Shown: piece by piece, positions 32,366-42,202 of the stretch | Layout of the letters: each line of letters starts with the position of its first letter | Position numbering within the stretch: position 1 is the first letter of the stretch | NCBI RefSeq assembly: GCF_005937885.2 | Contig: NZ_CP042176.1 | Span: 744,001 to 808,000 of the forward strand | Source of the DNA: Bradyrhizobium sp. KBS0727 | GTDB taxonomy: Bacteria; Pseudomonadota; Alphaproteobacteria; Rhizobiales; Xanthobacteraceae | Length of the DNA stretch: 64,000 bases | Direction: 5' to 3' | Notes under the pieces: model-generated | Seen by the model: the letters and a program-made list of their open reading frames with translations, nothing else | Databases searched by the model: none | Told to the model about the DNA's origin: nothing | Translations under genes and position numbers: made by a program

Positions 32366-33538
32366 ATGAAAACGGCATTCTGGCTGGCGGGCGTCACGGC
32401 TCTGGCGCTGGCACAGCCCGCGTTGGCTGGCGACACTATCAAGATCGGCTTCGTCTCGACCTTCAGCGGCCCGACCGCTGTGATCGGCAACGACATGCGC
32501 AACTCGTTCGAGCTGGCGCTGGACCATTTGGGCCGCAAGATGGGCGGCAAGCCGGTCGAAGTGATCTACGAGGATGACGGCCAGAAGCCGGATGTCGGCA
32601 AGCAGAAGACCGAAAAGCTGATCCAGGCCGACAAGGTCGATTTCATCGCCGGCTATATCTGGTCGAACGTGCTGCTGGCCTCGCTGAAGACCGCAGTCGA
32701 CTCCAAGACTTTCCTGATCTCGGCCAATGCCGGTCCGTCGCAGCTCGCCGGCGAACTGTGTTCGCCCTACGTGTTCTCGACCTCCTGGCAGAACGACCAG
32801 ACGCCGCAGGCCATGGGCCTCTACATGAACCAGAAGGGCGTCAAGTCGGTGTTCCTGATCGGCCCGAACTACGCCGCCGGCAAGGACATGCTGGCCGGCG
32901 TCAAGTCGACGTTCAAGGGCGAGGTGGTCGGCGAGGAATATACGGTGTGGCCGAGCCAACTCGACTTCTCCGCCGAACTGACCAAGGCCAAGAACTCCAA
33001 GGCCGAGTCGATCTTCGTGTTCTATCCCGGTGCTGCCGGCGTCCAGTTCCTGAACCAGTACGCGCAGGCCGGCATCAAGGCGCAGATCCCGCTCTATACT
33101 GCGTTCACCATCGACGAGTTGTCGCTGCCGCTGCAGAAGGACAATGCGATCGGCATTCCCGGCGCGCAGGAATGGGTCAACGACCTGCCGAACGCCGAGA
33201 ACAAGAAGTTCGTCGAAGACTATCGCAAGAAGTACACTGGCCTGCGCCCGACCTACTACGGTGCTCAGGCCTACGACGCCGCCCAGCTCATCAACAGCGC
33301 GGTGGTCGCGGTCAAGGGCGACACCGACAAGAAGGACGCGATGAAGGCCGAGATGGAGAAGGCGAACTTCAAGTCGCTGCGCGGCCCGTTCAAGTACGGC
33401 AACAACCACATTCCGGTGCAGAACTTCTACCTGCAGGACGTGGTCAAGGATGCCGACGGCCAGCTCTCGCTCAAGACGGTGGCCACCATCGTCAAGGACG
33501 ACCAGGATCGCTTCCACGACAAGTGCCCGATGAAGTGA
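32366..33538 (+). CDS. ABC transporter binding protein, Liv/aromatic-acid type
   Basis: 390 residues, signal peptide MKTAFWLAGVTALALAQPALA, then a Peripla_BP_6 domain (DTIKIGFVSTFSGPTAVIGND; KSVFLIGPNYAAGKDML; PTYYGAQAYDAAQLI). The ATG at 32366 was chosen because of its strong ribosome-binding site; a longer frame has no such signal. The permease and ATPase genes that complete the importer begin 345 bp later, after a repeat element that may separate binding-protein expression from the rest. The aromatic neighbourhood suggests an aromatic acid ligand. Confidence 0.9.
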   Translation: MKTAFWLAGVTALALAQPALAGDTIKIGFVSTFSGPTAVIGNDMRNSFELALDHLGRKMGGKPVEVIYEDDGQKPDVGKQKTEKLIQADKVDFIAGYIWSNVLLASLKTAVDSKTFLISANAGPSQLAGELCSPYVFSTSWQNDQTPQAMGLYMNQKGVKSVFLIGPNYAAGKDMLAGVKSTFKGEVVGEEYTVWPSQLDFSAELTKAKNSKAESIFVFYPGAAGVQFLNQYAQAGIKAQIPLYTAFTIDELSLPLQKDNAIGIPGAQEWVNDLPNAENKKFVEDYRKKYTGLRPTYYGAQAYDAAQLINSAVVAVKGDTDKKDAMKAEMEKANFKSLRGPFKYGNNHIPVQNFYLQDVVKDADGQLSLKTVATIVKDDQDRFHDKCPMK

Positions 33539-33577
33539 GTGTTGGCATGGTCGGTGCATAACCGGCATTGCTGTTCA

Positions 33578-33760
33578 CCTCGCCCCGCTTGCGGGGAGAG
33601 CATAGGCCGCCTTCGCCGGCCGTCTTTAGGGAGAGCGCCGAAGCATGCTTCGGCTATCGCAAGCGCCGGGTGAGGGGGCTCTCCGCGTACTCATGTCTTT
33701 CGAATTTGCGGAGACGGCCCCTCACCCCAACCCTCTCCCCGCAAGTGCGGGGCGAGGGAG
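33578..33760. repeat. Long inverted intergenic repeat (family F)
   Basis: CCTCGCCCCGC...GCGGGGAGAG near 33578-33600 pairs with CTCTCCCCGC...GCGGGGCGAGGG near 33733-33760. Internal hairpins include CGAAGCATGCTTCG around 33640. It fills most of the 345-bp gap between the binding-protein gene and livH. No gene is seen in that gap. Confidence 0.7.
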
Positions 33761-33883
33761 ATGAGCCGGCACGGCGATGCCTAGGCAGGGAGCATAATCC
33801 GGATTTTCCGAATATTTTATGCTTAAAGAAATAGAGTGGATCGCGGTTCGGTTTGATGCGATCATGATCCGGGTTGGGGAACC

Positions 33884-34801
33884 ATGTTGGTCTTCGTCGA
33901 ACAATCGCTGAACGGCCTGCAATTCGGCCTGCTGCTGTTTTTGCTGGCGGCCGGGCTGACGCTGGTGTTCGGCATCATGGATTTCGTCAACCTGGCGCAC
34001 GGCTCGCTCTACATGATGGGCGCCTATTTCGCCGCGACCTTCGTGGCGTGGACCGGAAGTTTCGTGTTCGGCATCGTGCTGGCGCTCGGCGCCACGCTGC
34101 TGCTCGGCATTGCGCTGGAATATGTCGCGCTGAGACATCTCTACGGCCGCGACCATCTCGACCAGGTGCTGGCGACCTTCGGACTGATCCTGTTTTTCAA
34201 CGACGCAGTGCGGCTGATCTGGGGCCCGGCCGGCCTCGCGCTGCCGCTGCCGCCGTGGTTGACGGTGCCGGTGCAGATTATGCCCGGCGTGTCCTATCCG
34301 GCCTATCGGCTGGCGATCATCGCGGTCGCGCTTGCGGTCGCCGCCATGCTCTATGTCGTCGTGATGCGGACCCGCATCGGCATGCTGATCCGCGCCGGCG
34401 CCTCGAACCGTGAGATGATCGGCGCGCTCGGCATCAACATCAAATTGCTGTTCACGCTGGTGTTCGGCCTTGGCGCCGCGCTCGCCGGCCTCGCCGGGCT
34501 GATGCAGGCGCCGATCCTGACCGTGCAGATCGGCATGGGCGAAAACATCCTGATTCTCGCTTTCGTCATCATCGTCATCGGCGGCATCGGCTCGATCCGC
34601 GGCGCATTTCTGGCGGCGATCTTCGTCGGCATGATCGATACGCTCGGCCGTGCCTTCCTGCCTGATCTCCTGCGCAAGGTGCTGAGTTCCGCCGCCGCCT
34701 CGACCGCGGCGCCCGCATTGTCGTCGATGCTGATCTATCTGTTGATGGCGATCGTGCTGGTGATGCGGCCGGAGGGGCTGTTTCCGGCCGCCAAGCGATG
34801 A
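33884..34801 (+). CDS. livH: Branched-chain-type ABC permease, LivH-like
   Basis: A 305-residue inner-membrane permease with about eight hydrophobic helices. Landmarks are LTLVFGIMDFVNLAHGSLYMMGAY near the N-terminus and LGINIKLLFTLVFGLGAALAGLAG for the ATPase-docking region. ENILILAFVIIVIGGIGSIRGA is characteristic of LivH. It overlaps livM by 4 bases (ATGA), so the two are translationally coupled and form the heterodimeric channel. Confidence 0.93.
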   Translation: MLVFVEQSLNGLQFGLLLFLLAAGLTLVFGIMDFVNLAHGSLYMMGAYFAATFVAWTGSFVFGIVLALGATLLLGIALEYVALRHLYGRDHLDQVLATFGLILFFNDAVRLIWGPAGLALPLPPWLTVPVQIMPGVSYPAYRLAIIAVALAVAAMLYVVVMRTRIGMLIRAGASNREMIGALGINIKLLFTLVFGLGAALAGLAGLMQAPILTVQIGMGENILILAFVIIVIGGIGSIRGAFLAAIFVGMIDTLGRAFLPDLLRKVLSSAAASTAAPALSSMLIYLLMAIVLVMRPEGLFPAAKR

Positions 34802-35737
34802 AGCCTCTATTCAATGCCGGTAACGCCGTGGTGGCGCTGGTCCTGCTCGGGCTCGCGCTGCTGCCGCTTTATTCCACTTTGAGCGGCAACATTTTCATCC
34901 TGACGCTGTTCACCCGCATCGTCATCTTTGCGCTGGCCGCCGCCAGCCTCAATCTCATCATGGGCTATGGCGGCATGATGAGCTTCGGCCACGCCGCCTA
35001 TCTCGGCATTGGCGGTTATGCGGTCGGCATCCTCGCTTTTGAGGGCATCGGCTCCGGCTTCATCCAGTGGCCGGTCGCGCTGGCGGTATCGGCGCTCTAC
35101 GGCCTGGTGATCGGCGCGCTCTCGTTGCGCACCCGCGGCGTCTACTTCATCATGATCACGCTGGCCTTTGCGCAGATGGCCTATTACATCGCCTCGGGTC
35201 TTTCGCGCTACGGCGGCGACGATGGCCTGACTATCTACAAGCGCAGCGATTTCGGCGGCCTGATCAACCTGTCGAACCGTGTGCAGTTCTATTATCTGTG
35301 CCTCGGCTGCCTGTTCGGCGGCCTCTATCTGATCTGGCGCATCGTCAATTCGCGCTTCGGCATGGTGGTGCAGGGGGTGCGCTCCAACGAACAGCGCATG
35401 CAGGCGATCGGCTTTCACGCCAACCGTTATAGACTCGTCTGCTTCGTCATTTCCGGCACCATCTGCGGCTTGGCCGGCGCGCTGCTCGCCAACAACACCG
35501 ACTTCGTCAGCCCGGCTGTGATGTACTGGACCCGCTCCGGCGACCTGATGGTGATGGTGATCCTCGGCGGCATGGGCTCGCTGTTCGGGCCGGTGATCGG
35601 CGCGATCCTCTATCTGGTGCTGGAAGAAGTGTTGTCGCAATTCACCGAATACTGGGCGATGATCATGGGGCCGCTGCTGCTGCTGATCGTGCTGTTCGCG
35701 CGCGGCGGCATCATGGGCCTGCTCGGGAGGGTGAGCC

Positions 35738-35745
<8 letters not shown>
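34798..35745 (+). CDS. livM: Branched-chain-type ABC permease, LivM-like
   Basis: A 315-residue permease with LNLIMGYGGMMSFGHAAYLGIGGYAVGIL and AIGFHANRYRLVCFVISGTICGLAGALLA, both LivM hallmarks. The C-terminal GDLMVMVILGGMGSLFGPVIGA corresponds to the loop and helix at the dimer interface. It overlaps both neighbours by a few bases. Substrate unknown; aromatic acids are favoured by context. Confidence 0.93.
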
Positions 35746-37232
<1,487 letters not shown>

Positions 37233-37239
37233 AGTTTCT

Positions 37240-37342
37240 GTCATTCCGGGGCGATGCGCTAGCATCGAACCCGGAATCTCGAGATTCCCCGATGCGCAAT
37301 CGCGCATCTGAGGTCTGGTCCTTCGGACCATCCCGGAATGAC
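37240..37342. repeat. Multi-hairpin palindromic repeat (family A, copy 2)
   Basis: Same architecture as 20387-20491 in reverse orientation. Outer arms GTCATTCCGGG/CCCGGAATGAC; inner hairpins CGATGC/GCATCG (37252-37267), GAATCTC/GAGATTC (37274-37287), GATGCGC/GCGCATC (37291-37308) and GGTCC/GGACC (37317-37329). It separates the convergent livF and glutamine-synthetase-like genes. Confidence 0.85.
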
Positions 37343-37352
37343 GGACCCCCCC

Positions 37353-38789
37353 TCAAAACATCTCGAAATATTCGCGATGTTCCCAATCCGAGACCTCGGT
37401 CTGAAAACGCTCGATCTCGGCGTTCTTGATGTGGACGTAATAGTCGACGAACTCGGGCCCCAGCGCCTGCCGGAAGAACGGATCGTCCTGCAGCGCAAAT
37501 ACCGCTTCGCGCAAACTCTTCGGCAGCAGCGCGGCCTTGGTCTCATAGGGCGTGTCGGCCGACGGGCCTGGATCGAGCTTGCGGTCGACGCCGTCGAGGC
37601 CTGAGAGAATTTGCGAGGCCATGTAGAGATAGGGATTGGCGGCGGGTTCGCCGATGCGGTTTTCAAGCCTTGTGGCGGCATCATTGGGACCACCGAGCAC
37701 GCGGATCATGACGCCGCGGTTGTCGCGGCCCCAGATCGCGCGGTCCGGCGCCAGCGAGTAGGTGCGGTAGCGCTTGTAACCGTTGATGGTCGGCGTGGTG
37801 AACACCGTCGACGCGCGCGCATGCGCCAATAGTCCGGCGAGATAGGCGCGGCCGAACGAACTCAAGGCTTCGCCCTTGTCGCCGGTCATGAATGCGTTCT
37901 CGCCGCTCGTGCGCGACACCACCGACTGGTGCAGATGCCAGCCGGAGGCGAACACATTCGGCAGTTTCGGCCGGCACATGAAGGTGGCGTGAAAACCGTG
38001 ACGGCGCGCGATCTGCTTCACCGCCGAGCGAAACAGCACCATGTTGTCGGCGGGTGTCAGGCCTTTGGTGGGCGCAAAGGTGAATTCGCACTGGCTCGGA
38101 CCGAACTCGACCTCGACCGACCGCAACGGCAGGCCGAGCGCCAGCACGTCGCGCCGGATGATCTCCAGCACCGGCTCCATCTGGTCGTAGCGCTGCTCGG
38201 TCAGGTATTGATAGCCGTGCGACAACAGGCTCACCGACGGCGGCGTGCCGGGCTGGCCGGCATCCTCGGGCGCCATATGCGCATCTTCCAGCTTGAAGAT
38301 GTGGAATTCGACCTCGAGGCCTGCGACGAAATCGTAGCCGCGGCTTCCCAGTTGATCGAGCACGCCGCGATAGAGCTGCCGGGTCGCGAACGGCACCGGG
38401 CGGCCGTCGGCAAAGTAGAGATCGCACAGCAGCCAGCCGGATTCCGGCGCCCATGGCAGCACGCGAAACGTGGTGGGATCCGCGACCATCAGGACGTCGG
38501 CGGCGCCTTCCATCTCCTTCATGCCAAAACCGCCGCCGGAGGTGAACACCGGAAACACCGTGCGGTGCGAGGTGTCCTTGGCCAGCATGGTGGTGGTGAT
38601 GGAACAGCCGCTCTCCAGCGAAGCCAGCGCCTCGCTGGCGACCAGGGTCTTGCCGCGGAGGATGCCGTGTTGATCTGGAAACGACAGCCGGATCACTTCG
38701 AGGTTCTTTTCCTCGACGATCCGGCGCAAGCGGCTCGCCGCTTCTTTCTGCTCGTTCGACCACAGGCCGTGACGTTCGACGAAACTCAA
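37353..38789 (-). CDS. Glutamine-synthetase-family ligase, gamma-glutamyl-amine ligase candidate
   Basis: A 478-residue protein of the GS fold. Metal and substrate residues are in AGLEVEFHIFK, VEVEFGPSQCEF, NVFASGWHLHQS and the arginine-rich YSLAPDRAIWGRDNRG. The C-terminal RLENRIGEPAANPYLYMAS is typical. It is not the housekeeping GlnA: the N-terminal beta-grasp is shortened and the sequence resembles the GS-like enzymes that attach glutamate to amines (as in aniline or isopropylamine breakdown). It lies directly downstream of a Rieske oxygenase on the same strand, with only a repeat between, so an amine-activating role ahead of ring oxidation is plausible. Substrate not determinable. Confidence 0.82.
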   Translation of the reverse strand: MSFVERHGLWSNEQKEAASRLRRIVEEKNLEVIRLSFPDQHGILRGKTLVASEALASLESGCSITTTMLAKDTSHRTVFPVFTSGGGFGMKEMEGAADVLMVADPTTFRVLPWAPESGWLLCDLYFADGRPVPFATRQLYRGVLDQLGSRGYDFVAGLEVEFHIFKLEDAHMAPEDAGQPGTPPSVSLLSHGYQYLTEQRYDQMEPVLEIIRRDVLALGLPLRSVEVEFGPSQCEFTFAPTKGLTPADNMVLFRSAVKQIARRHGFHATFMCRPKLPNVFASGWHLHQSVVSRTSGENAFMTGDKGEALSSFGRAYLAGLLAHARASTVFTTPTINGYKRYRTYSLAPDRAIWGRDNRGVMIRVLGGPNDAATRLENRIGEPAANPYLYMASQILSGLDGVDRKLDPGPSADTPYETKAALLPKSLREAVFALQDDPFFRQALGPEFVDYYVHIKNAEIERFQTEVSDWEHREYFEMF

Positions 38790-38810
38790 CGCGTGGCTCC
38801 CCCGTTAGCC

Positions 38811-38910
38811 GTCATTCCGGGGCGTGCGAAGCACGAACCCGGAATCTCGAGATTCTCCGATGTGCAACTGCACATCGTAGTTCGATGCTGGCGCATCGCC
38901 CCGGAATGAC
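38811..38910. repeat. Multi-hairpin palindromic repeat (family A, copy 3)
   Basis: Outer arms GTCATTCCGGG/CCCGGAATGAC; hairpins CGTGC/GCACG (38823-38835), GAATCTC/GAGATTC (38842-38855), GATGTGCA/TGCACATC (38859-38876) and CGATGC/GCATCG (38883-38898). The third hairpin differs from copy 2 (GATGCGC/GCGCATC), but the changes are matched on both sides. It lies inside the Rieske-to-GS operon. Confidence 0.85.
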
Positions 38911-38921
38911 GGTGCCCACCA

Positions 38922-40280
38922 TCACTCCGCGGCCGAAAGATGACGGATCTTGCCGGCGATCTCGCTCGGCACCGGGGCGGCCCATGGCGCGCCGCGGCGG
39001 CGCTTGACGTCGACTTCCATCCAGTAGATTTCCCAGCCGCGGGTCGGCCCGATGCCGTCCATGGTGGCCGGGCCCTGGATGCTGCGTGCATGCGCCGCGT
39101 CGAGGAACATGAACGGCTTCTCGCCGCCCACGACCTTCTCGATTTCCTGCCGCAGCAGCCGGCGATATTGCACGATCGCCTTGTCGGACGTGCCGAGATG
39201 TTCGTTGGTGCGGTCTTGAATGGCGCCCATCGATTCCACCGCCCACTGGTCGTGGACGTTGATGTCGTTGCCCATGCCGGTATAGGTCGCGGTCGCCTGC
39301 TCGTGCGGATCGAAACCGTAATCGTTGGTCTTGTTCTTGCGCGAGGTGTAGTCGGGCAGTTCGTAGAGTTCGAGCCGCTGCTCGCGCATCTTCTGCTTGT
39401 CGACCGGCGCCGCATAGCTGGTGAAGATCGCGTACCAGTAGCAGTTCTGGTCATCGATCGGCACGTGCCACTGCGTGATCGTCATCTCCGTGCTCATCGG
39501 AATCACGAAGCCATGCGGGAACAGCTGATTGGTGACGCGCACATGGGTGCGCTCCTCGTCGATCTCGCGCAGCGCGATCAGCCGCATGCCGTATTCGGTA
39601 TGCTCGACATTGATGATCGGGTTGTCGTATTCGCGCAAAATCTTCGTCATCGGCGTGTCGGAGCCGGCGGAAGCGCCGCGGAACTGCTTGCCGTAGGCGG
39701 TCGAGGTATCCTCGTCCTCGAAGAAGCGATGCAGGAATGAGGCATGCGCCGGATCGATGCCGACTTCCAGCGCCTGCAGCCAGTTGCAGTTGATGTGGCC
39801 CTTGAACGCGAAAGTGTGGCTGTCGGGGGCGACGAAACAGTCGATTTCGGGAAATGCCGGCGGTTCGCCTTCGCCGAGATAGGCCCAGAGGATGCCGCGC
39901 TTCTCGACCACGGGATAGGCGCGCTGCTTGATGCCCTGGCACAGCTTCGAGTCCTTCGGCTCCGCCGGCGTCTCCAGGCACTGGCCGGAGACGTCGAACA
40001 GCCAGCCATGGAAGGCGCAACGCAGCCCGCCATTCTCAAGACGCCCGAACGCTAGATCGGCGCCGCGATGCGCGCAGTGGCGATCGATAAGGCCGTAGCG
40101 GCTCTCTTCGTCGCGGAACAGCACGAGATTCTCGCCGAGCAGTTTGACGGCCTTAACCGCGCGCGGCCCCTGCAACTCGTCGACCAACGCCGCCGGCTGC
40201 CAATACATCCGCATCAGCTTGCCGCAGGGGTCTTGTCGCCCGGTGCGGGTGATCAGATCGTTCGCTTCCTGGCTCATCAT
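38922..40280 (-). CDS. Rieske-type aromatic ring-hydroxylating oxygenase, phthalate-family-like
   Basis: A 452-residue oxygenase. The Rieske [2Fe-2S] ligands are C69, H71, C88 and H91 (CAHRGADLAFG; LRCAFHGWLFD). The mononuclear iron site has H179 and H184 with bridging D176 (GIDPAHASFLH). Size and the single subunit fit the phthalate 4,5-dioxygenase/phenoxybenzoate dioxygenase-like group, which needs a separate reductase; none is nearby. The gene leads the minus-strand unit with the GS-like ligase and is divergent from an IclR regulator. It probably hydroxylates or O-dealkylates an aromatic acid or a gamma-glutamylated aromatic amine. Confidence 0.87.
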   Translation of the reverse strand: MMSQEANDLITRTGRQDPCGKLMRMYWQPAALVDELQGPRAVKAVKLLGENLVLFRDEESRYGLIDRHCAHRGADLAFGRLENGGLRCAFHGWLFDVSGQCLETPAEPKDSKLCQGIKQRAYPVVEKRGILWAYLGEGEPPAFPEIDCFVAPDSHTFAFKGHINCNWLQALEVGIDPAHASFLHRFFEDEDTSTAYGKQFRGASAGSDTPMTKILREYDNPIINVEHTEYGMRLIALREIDEERTHVRVTNQLFPHGFVIPMSTEMTITQWHVPIDDQNCYWYAIFTSYAAPVDKQKMREQRLELYELPDYTSRKNKTNDYGFDPHEQATATYTGMGNDINVHDQWAVESMGAIQDRTNEHLGTSDKAIVQYRRLLRQEIEKVVGGEKPFMFLDAAHARSIQGPATMDGIGPTRGWEIYWMEVDVKRRRGAPWAAPVPSEIAGKIRHLSAAE

Positions 40281-40288
40281 GGCGAGAA

Positions 40289-40333
40289 CCTTTCGAAAGG
40301 CTAGATTTGTTCGCCTATTGAACTTTTGGGCGA
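40289..40333. promoter_or_regulatory. Candidate IclR operators in the divergent promoter
   Basis: Two palindromic elements lie between the Rieske and iclR starts: CCTTTCGAAAGG (40289-40300, also holding the Rieske ribosome-binding AAAGG) and TCGCC-N13-GGCGA (40311-40333). The region is AT-rich relative to its surroundings. Assignment to IclR rests on position. Confidence 0.4.
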
Positions 40334-40380
40334 TTTTATCGTAGGCTTGGTTTTAGGCAAGCGGATTTTGGAGGCAGAGC

Positions 40381-41172
40381 ATGCCAAAGCCCAAACGCGA
40401 GGGCGAGGCGGACACCCGCGGCGCGACCGATTTCATCGAGAGCCTCGATCGCGGTCTGCGCGTGCTCGAACTGTTCGGCGGCGGCCAGCAGCCGATGACG
40501 CTGAGCGACCTCGCCAAGGCGGCCGACCTGCCGCGCGCCACGGCGCGGCGAATTCTGTTTACGCTCGAACGCGCCGGCTTCGTCGCCAGCGACGGCAAGC
40601 TGTTCCGGCTGACACCGCGCGTGCTGGTGCTGGCGTCGGCCTATCTCGCCTCCAACCACGTCGTGTCGGTGTTGCAGCCGGCGCTCGACAAACTGTCTGC
40701 CGATGCGCAGGAAATCAGCTCAATGGCGATCCTCGACGGCGACGACGCCGTCTTCATCGCGCGCGCCAGCCCGACGCGGGTGTTTTCGTCCGGCATCGAT
40801 ATCGGCTACCGGCTGCCGGCCTTCTGCACCTCGGTCGGCCGCGTGCTGCTGTCGCGATTATCCGACGATGAACTCACTGCGACCCTGGCGGCGATGGATC
40901 TCGCGCCGCTGACGCCGTTCACCGTGACCGACAAGAAGCGCCTGCTGCAGGCCATCAGGAGCGATCGCGCGCAGGACTATTCGCTGGTCGATCGCGAGGC
41001 CGAGCCGGGGTTCCGTTCGATCTCGGTGCCGGTCCGCCGCTATGACGGCACCATCGTGGCCGCGATCAACATGGGCGCGCATGTTGATCGCGTTTCCGCC
41101 GGCGAAATGATCGAACGTTTTCTGCCGCCGCTTCGCGAGGCGGCGGCCTCGGTCAAATCGTTGCTGGTGTGA
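40381..41172 (+). CDS. IclR-family transcriptional regulator
   Basis: 263 residues: N-terminal winged helix-turn-helix (about 18-85; LSDLAKAADLPRATARRILFTLE) and C-terminal effector domain (about 100-260; FIARASPTRVFSSGIDIGYRLPAFCTSVGRVLLS, then SLVDREAEPGFRSISVPV). The overall form resembles PcaR/PobR-type activators of aromatic catabolism. It is divergent from the Rieske/GS unit and probably controls it in response to the substrate. It ends 8 bp before the convergent boxR. Confidence 0.92.
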   Translation: MPKPKREGEADTRGATDFIESLDRGLRVLELFGGGQQPMTLSDLAKAADLPRATARRILFTLERAGFVASDGKLFRLTPRVLVLASAYLASNHVVSVLQPALDKLSADAQEISSMAILDGDDAVFIARASPTRVFSSGIDIGYRLPAFCTSVGRVLLSRLSDDELTATLAAMDLAPLTPFTVTDKKRLLQAIRSDRAQDYSLVDREAEPGFRSISVPVRRYDGTIVAAINMGAHVDRVSAGEMIERFLPPLREAAASVKSLLV

Positions 41173-41180
41173 ACTCCAGC

Positions 41181-42089
41181 TCAGGAAGCCGCGCTACGCA
41201 GGCCGAACACCTGCGCGTCGCTGCGCAGCACCGGCGCCACCGCGTCGCTCAGCCGCGCTGCCGCGGCGTCCACGCTCAGCCCTGCGGTATCGACCACGGC
41301 GGAGGCGCGCGCGTAGAGCGGTTCGCGGCTGACCAGAATGTTGCGCAACTCGGCCATCGCCGAGCGGTCGTCGGCCATCGGGCGCAGGTCGCCCTGGCCG
41401 CGCACCCGCGCCATGTGTTCTTCCGGATCGGCCTTGACCCAGATGGTGTAGAACGACGACAGGATCAGATCGAAGGTCAGCGGCTCGGACACGATGCCGC
41501 CGCCGGTCGCCAGCACCATCAATTCCTTGCGCGCCAGCAGTTGCGTTAACGCTGCCTGCTCCATGCGGCGAAAACCTTCCTGGCCGTAGAGCGCGATGAT
41601 CTCGGCGACCGACAAGCCGTTCTGCGCCTCGATCTCCTTGTTGAGCTCGACAAAGCTCCAGCCGATTTTCTTCGCCAGCATCTTGCCGAGCGTCGACTTG
41701 CCGGCGCCGCGCAGGCCGATCAGCGCGATGCCCGAGAATGAGTTTCGCCGTTGTGTCGAATCGCTGCCGCCGGCGAGCACATCCCTGGCCTGTGCGATCT
41801 GCGCCGGCGTTGCCTTGCGCAAGAGATCGCGGATGACGGCCCAGTCCGGCGCCGGCTCGGCCGTGGGAATGACATCTTCCAGATGCGCGCCCATCGCATT
41901 CGAGACCCGGCGCAGCAGCACGATCGAGACGTTGCCCTTGCCGCCTTCGAGCTGCGCGATATAGCGCTCGGAAATTCCGGACACTTTCGCCAGCACTTTG
42001 CGCGACATGCCGCGCAGCGCGCGCATGGTGCGGACACGCTGGCCGAGCGCTTCGAGAAAGCCGGTTTCGGGATCGCTGGTGTCGGTCAT
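41181..42089 (-). CDS. boxR: BoxR/BzdR-type regulator (HTH plus shikimate-kinase-like domain)
   Basis: 302 residues from the ATG at 42089 (MTDTSDPETG). Residues ~12-72 form an XRE-type helix-turn-helix (MSRKVLAKVSGISERYIAQL) and ~118-300 a shikimate-kinase-like domain with P-loop GLRGAGKS (125-132). This two-domain form is specific to BzdR/BoxR, which repress benzoate genes and sense benzoyl-CoA through the kinase-like domain. It diverges from benzoate-CoA ligase and lies upstream of boxC and boxB, so it is the pathway-specific repressor. The predicted operators are at 44720-44783. Confidence 0.92.
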   Translation of the reverse strand: MTDTSDPETGFLEALGQRVRTMRALRGMSRKVLAKVSGISERYIAQLEGGKGNVSIVLLRRVSNAMGAHLEDVIPTAEPAPDWAVIRDLLRKATPAQIAQARDVLAGGSDSTQRRNSFSGIALIGLRGAGKSTLGKMLAKKIGWSFVELNKEIEAQNGLSVAEIIALYGQEGFRRMEQAALTQLLARKELMVLATGGGIVSEPLTFDLILSSFYTIWVKADPEEHMARVRGQGDLRPMADDRSAMAELRNILVSREPLYARASAVVDTAGLSVDAAAARLSDAVAPVLRSDAQVFGLRSAAS

Positions 42090-42171
42090 TTCCGCCCACG
42101 ATTTGAAATCATCAGGAAGGATAATGCCGATGAGGATTGACAGCAAGCCGATGTAGTGGCTTTCTATGAAT

Positions 42172-42177
42172 TATAAT
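42172..42177 (+). promoter_or_regulatory. -10 element for the benzoate-CoA ligase gene
   Basis: TATAAT, about 25 bp before the GTG start at 42203. A TTGACA at 42137-42142 is too far upstream (29 bp) to be its -35. The hexamer overlaps an in-frame ATG at 42176, which therefore should not be the start codon. Confidence 0.45.
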
Positions 42178-42202
42178 GCTTATAAGTCGGGGAGAGAGCG
42201 TC

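Noticed and set aside
33578..33760. CRISPR or insertion-sequence origin for the repeat between the binding protein and livH
   Set aside because: There are no regularly spaced direct repeats, no transposase frame and no target-site duplication; the structure is one long inverted repeat.
42137..42142. TTGACA as the -35 element of the bclA promoter
   Set aside because: It is 29 bp from the TATAAT at 42172, far beyond the 16-18 bp spacing needed.
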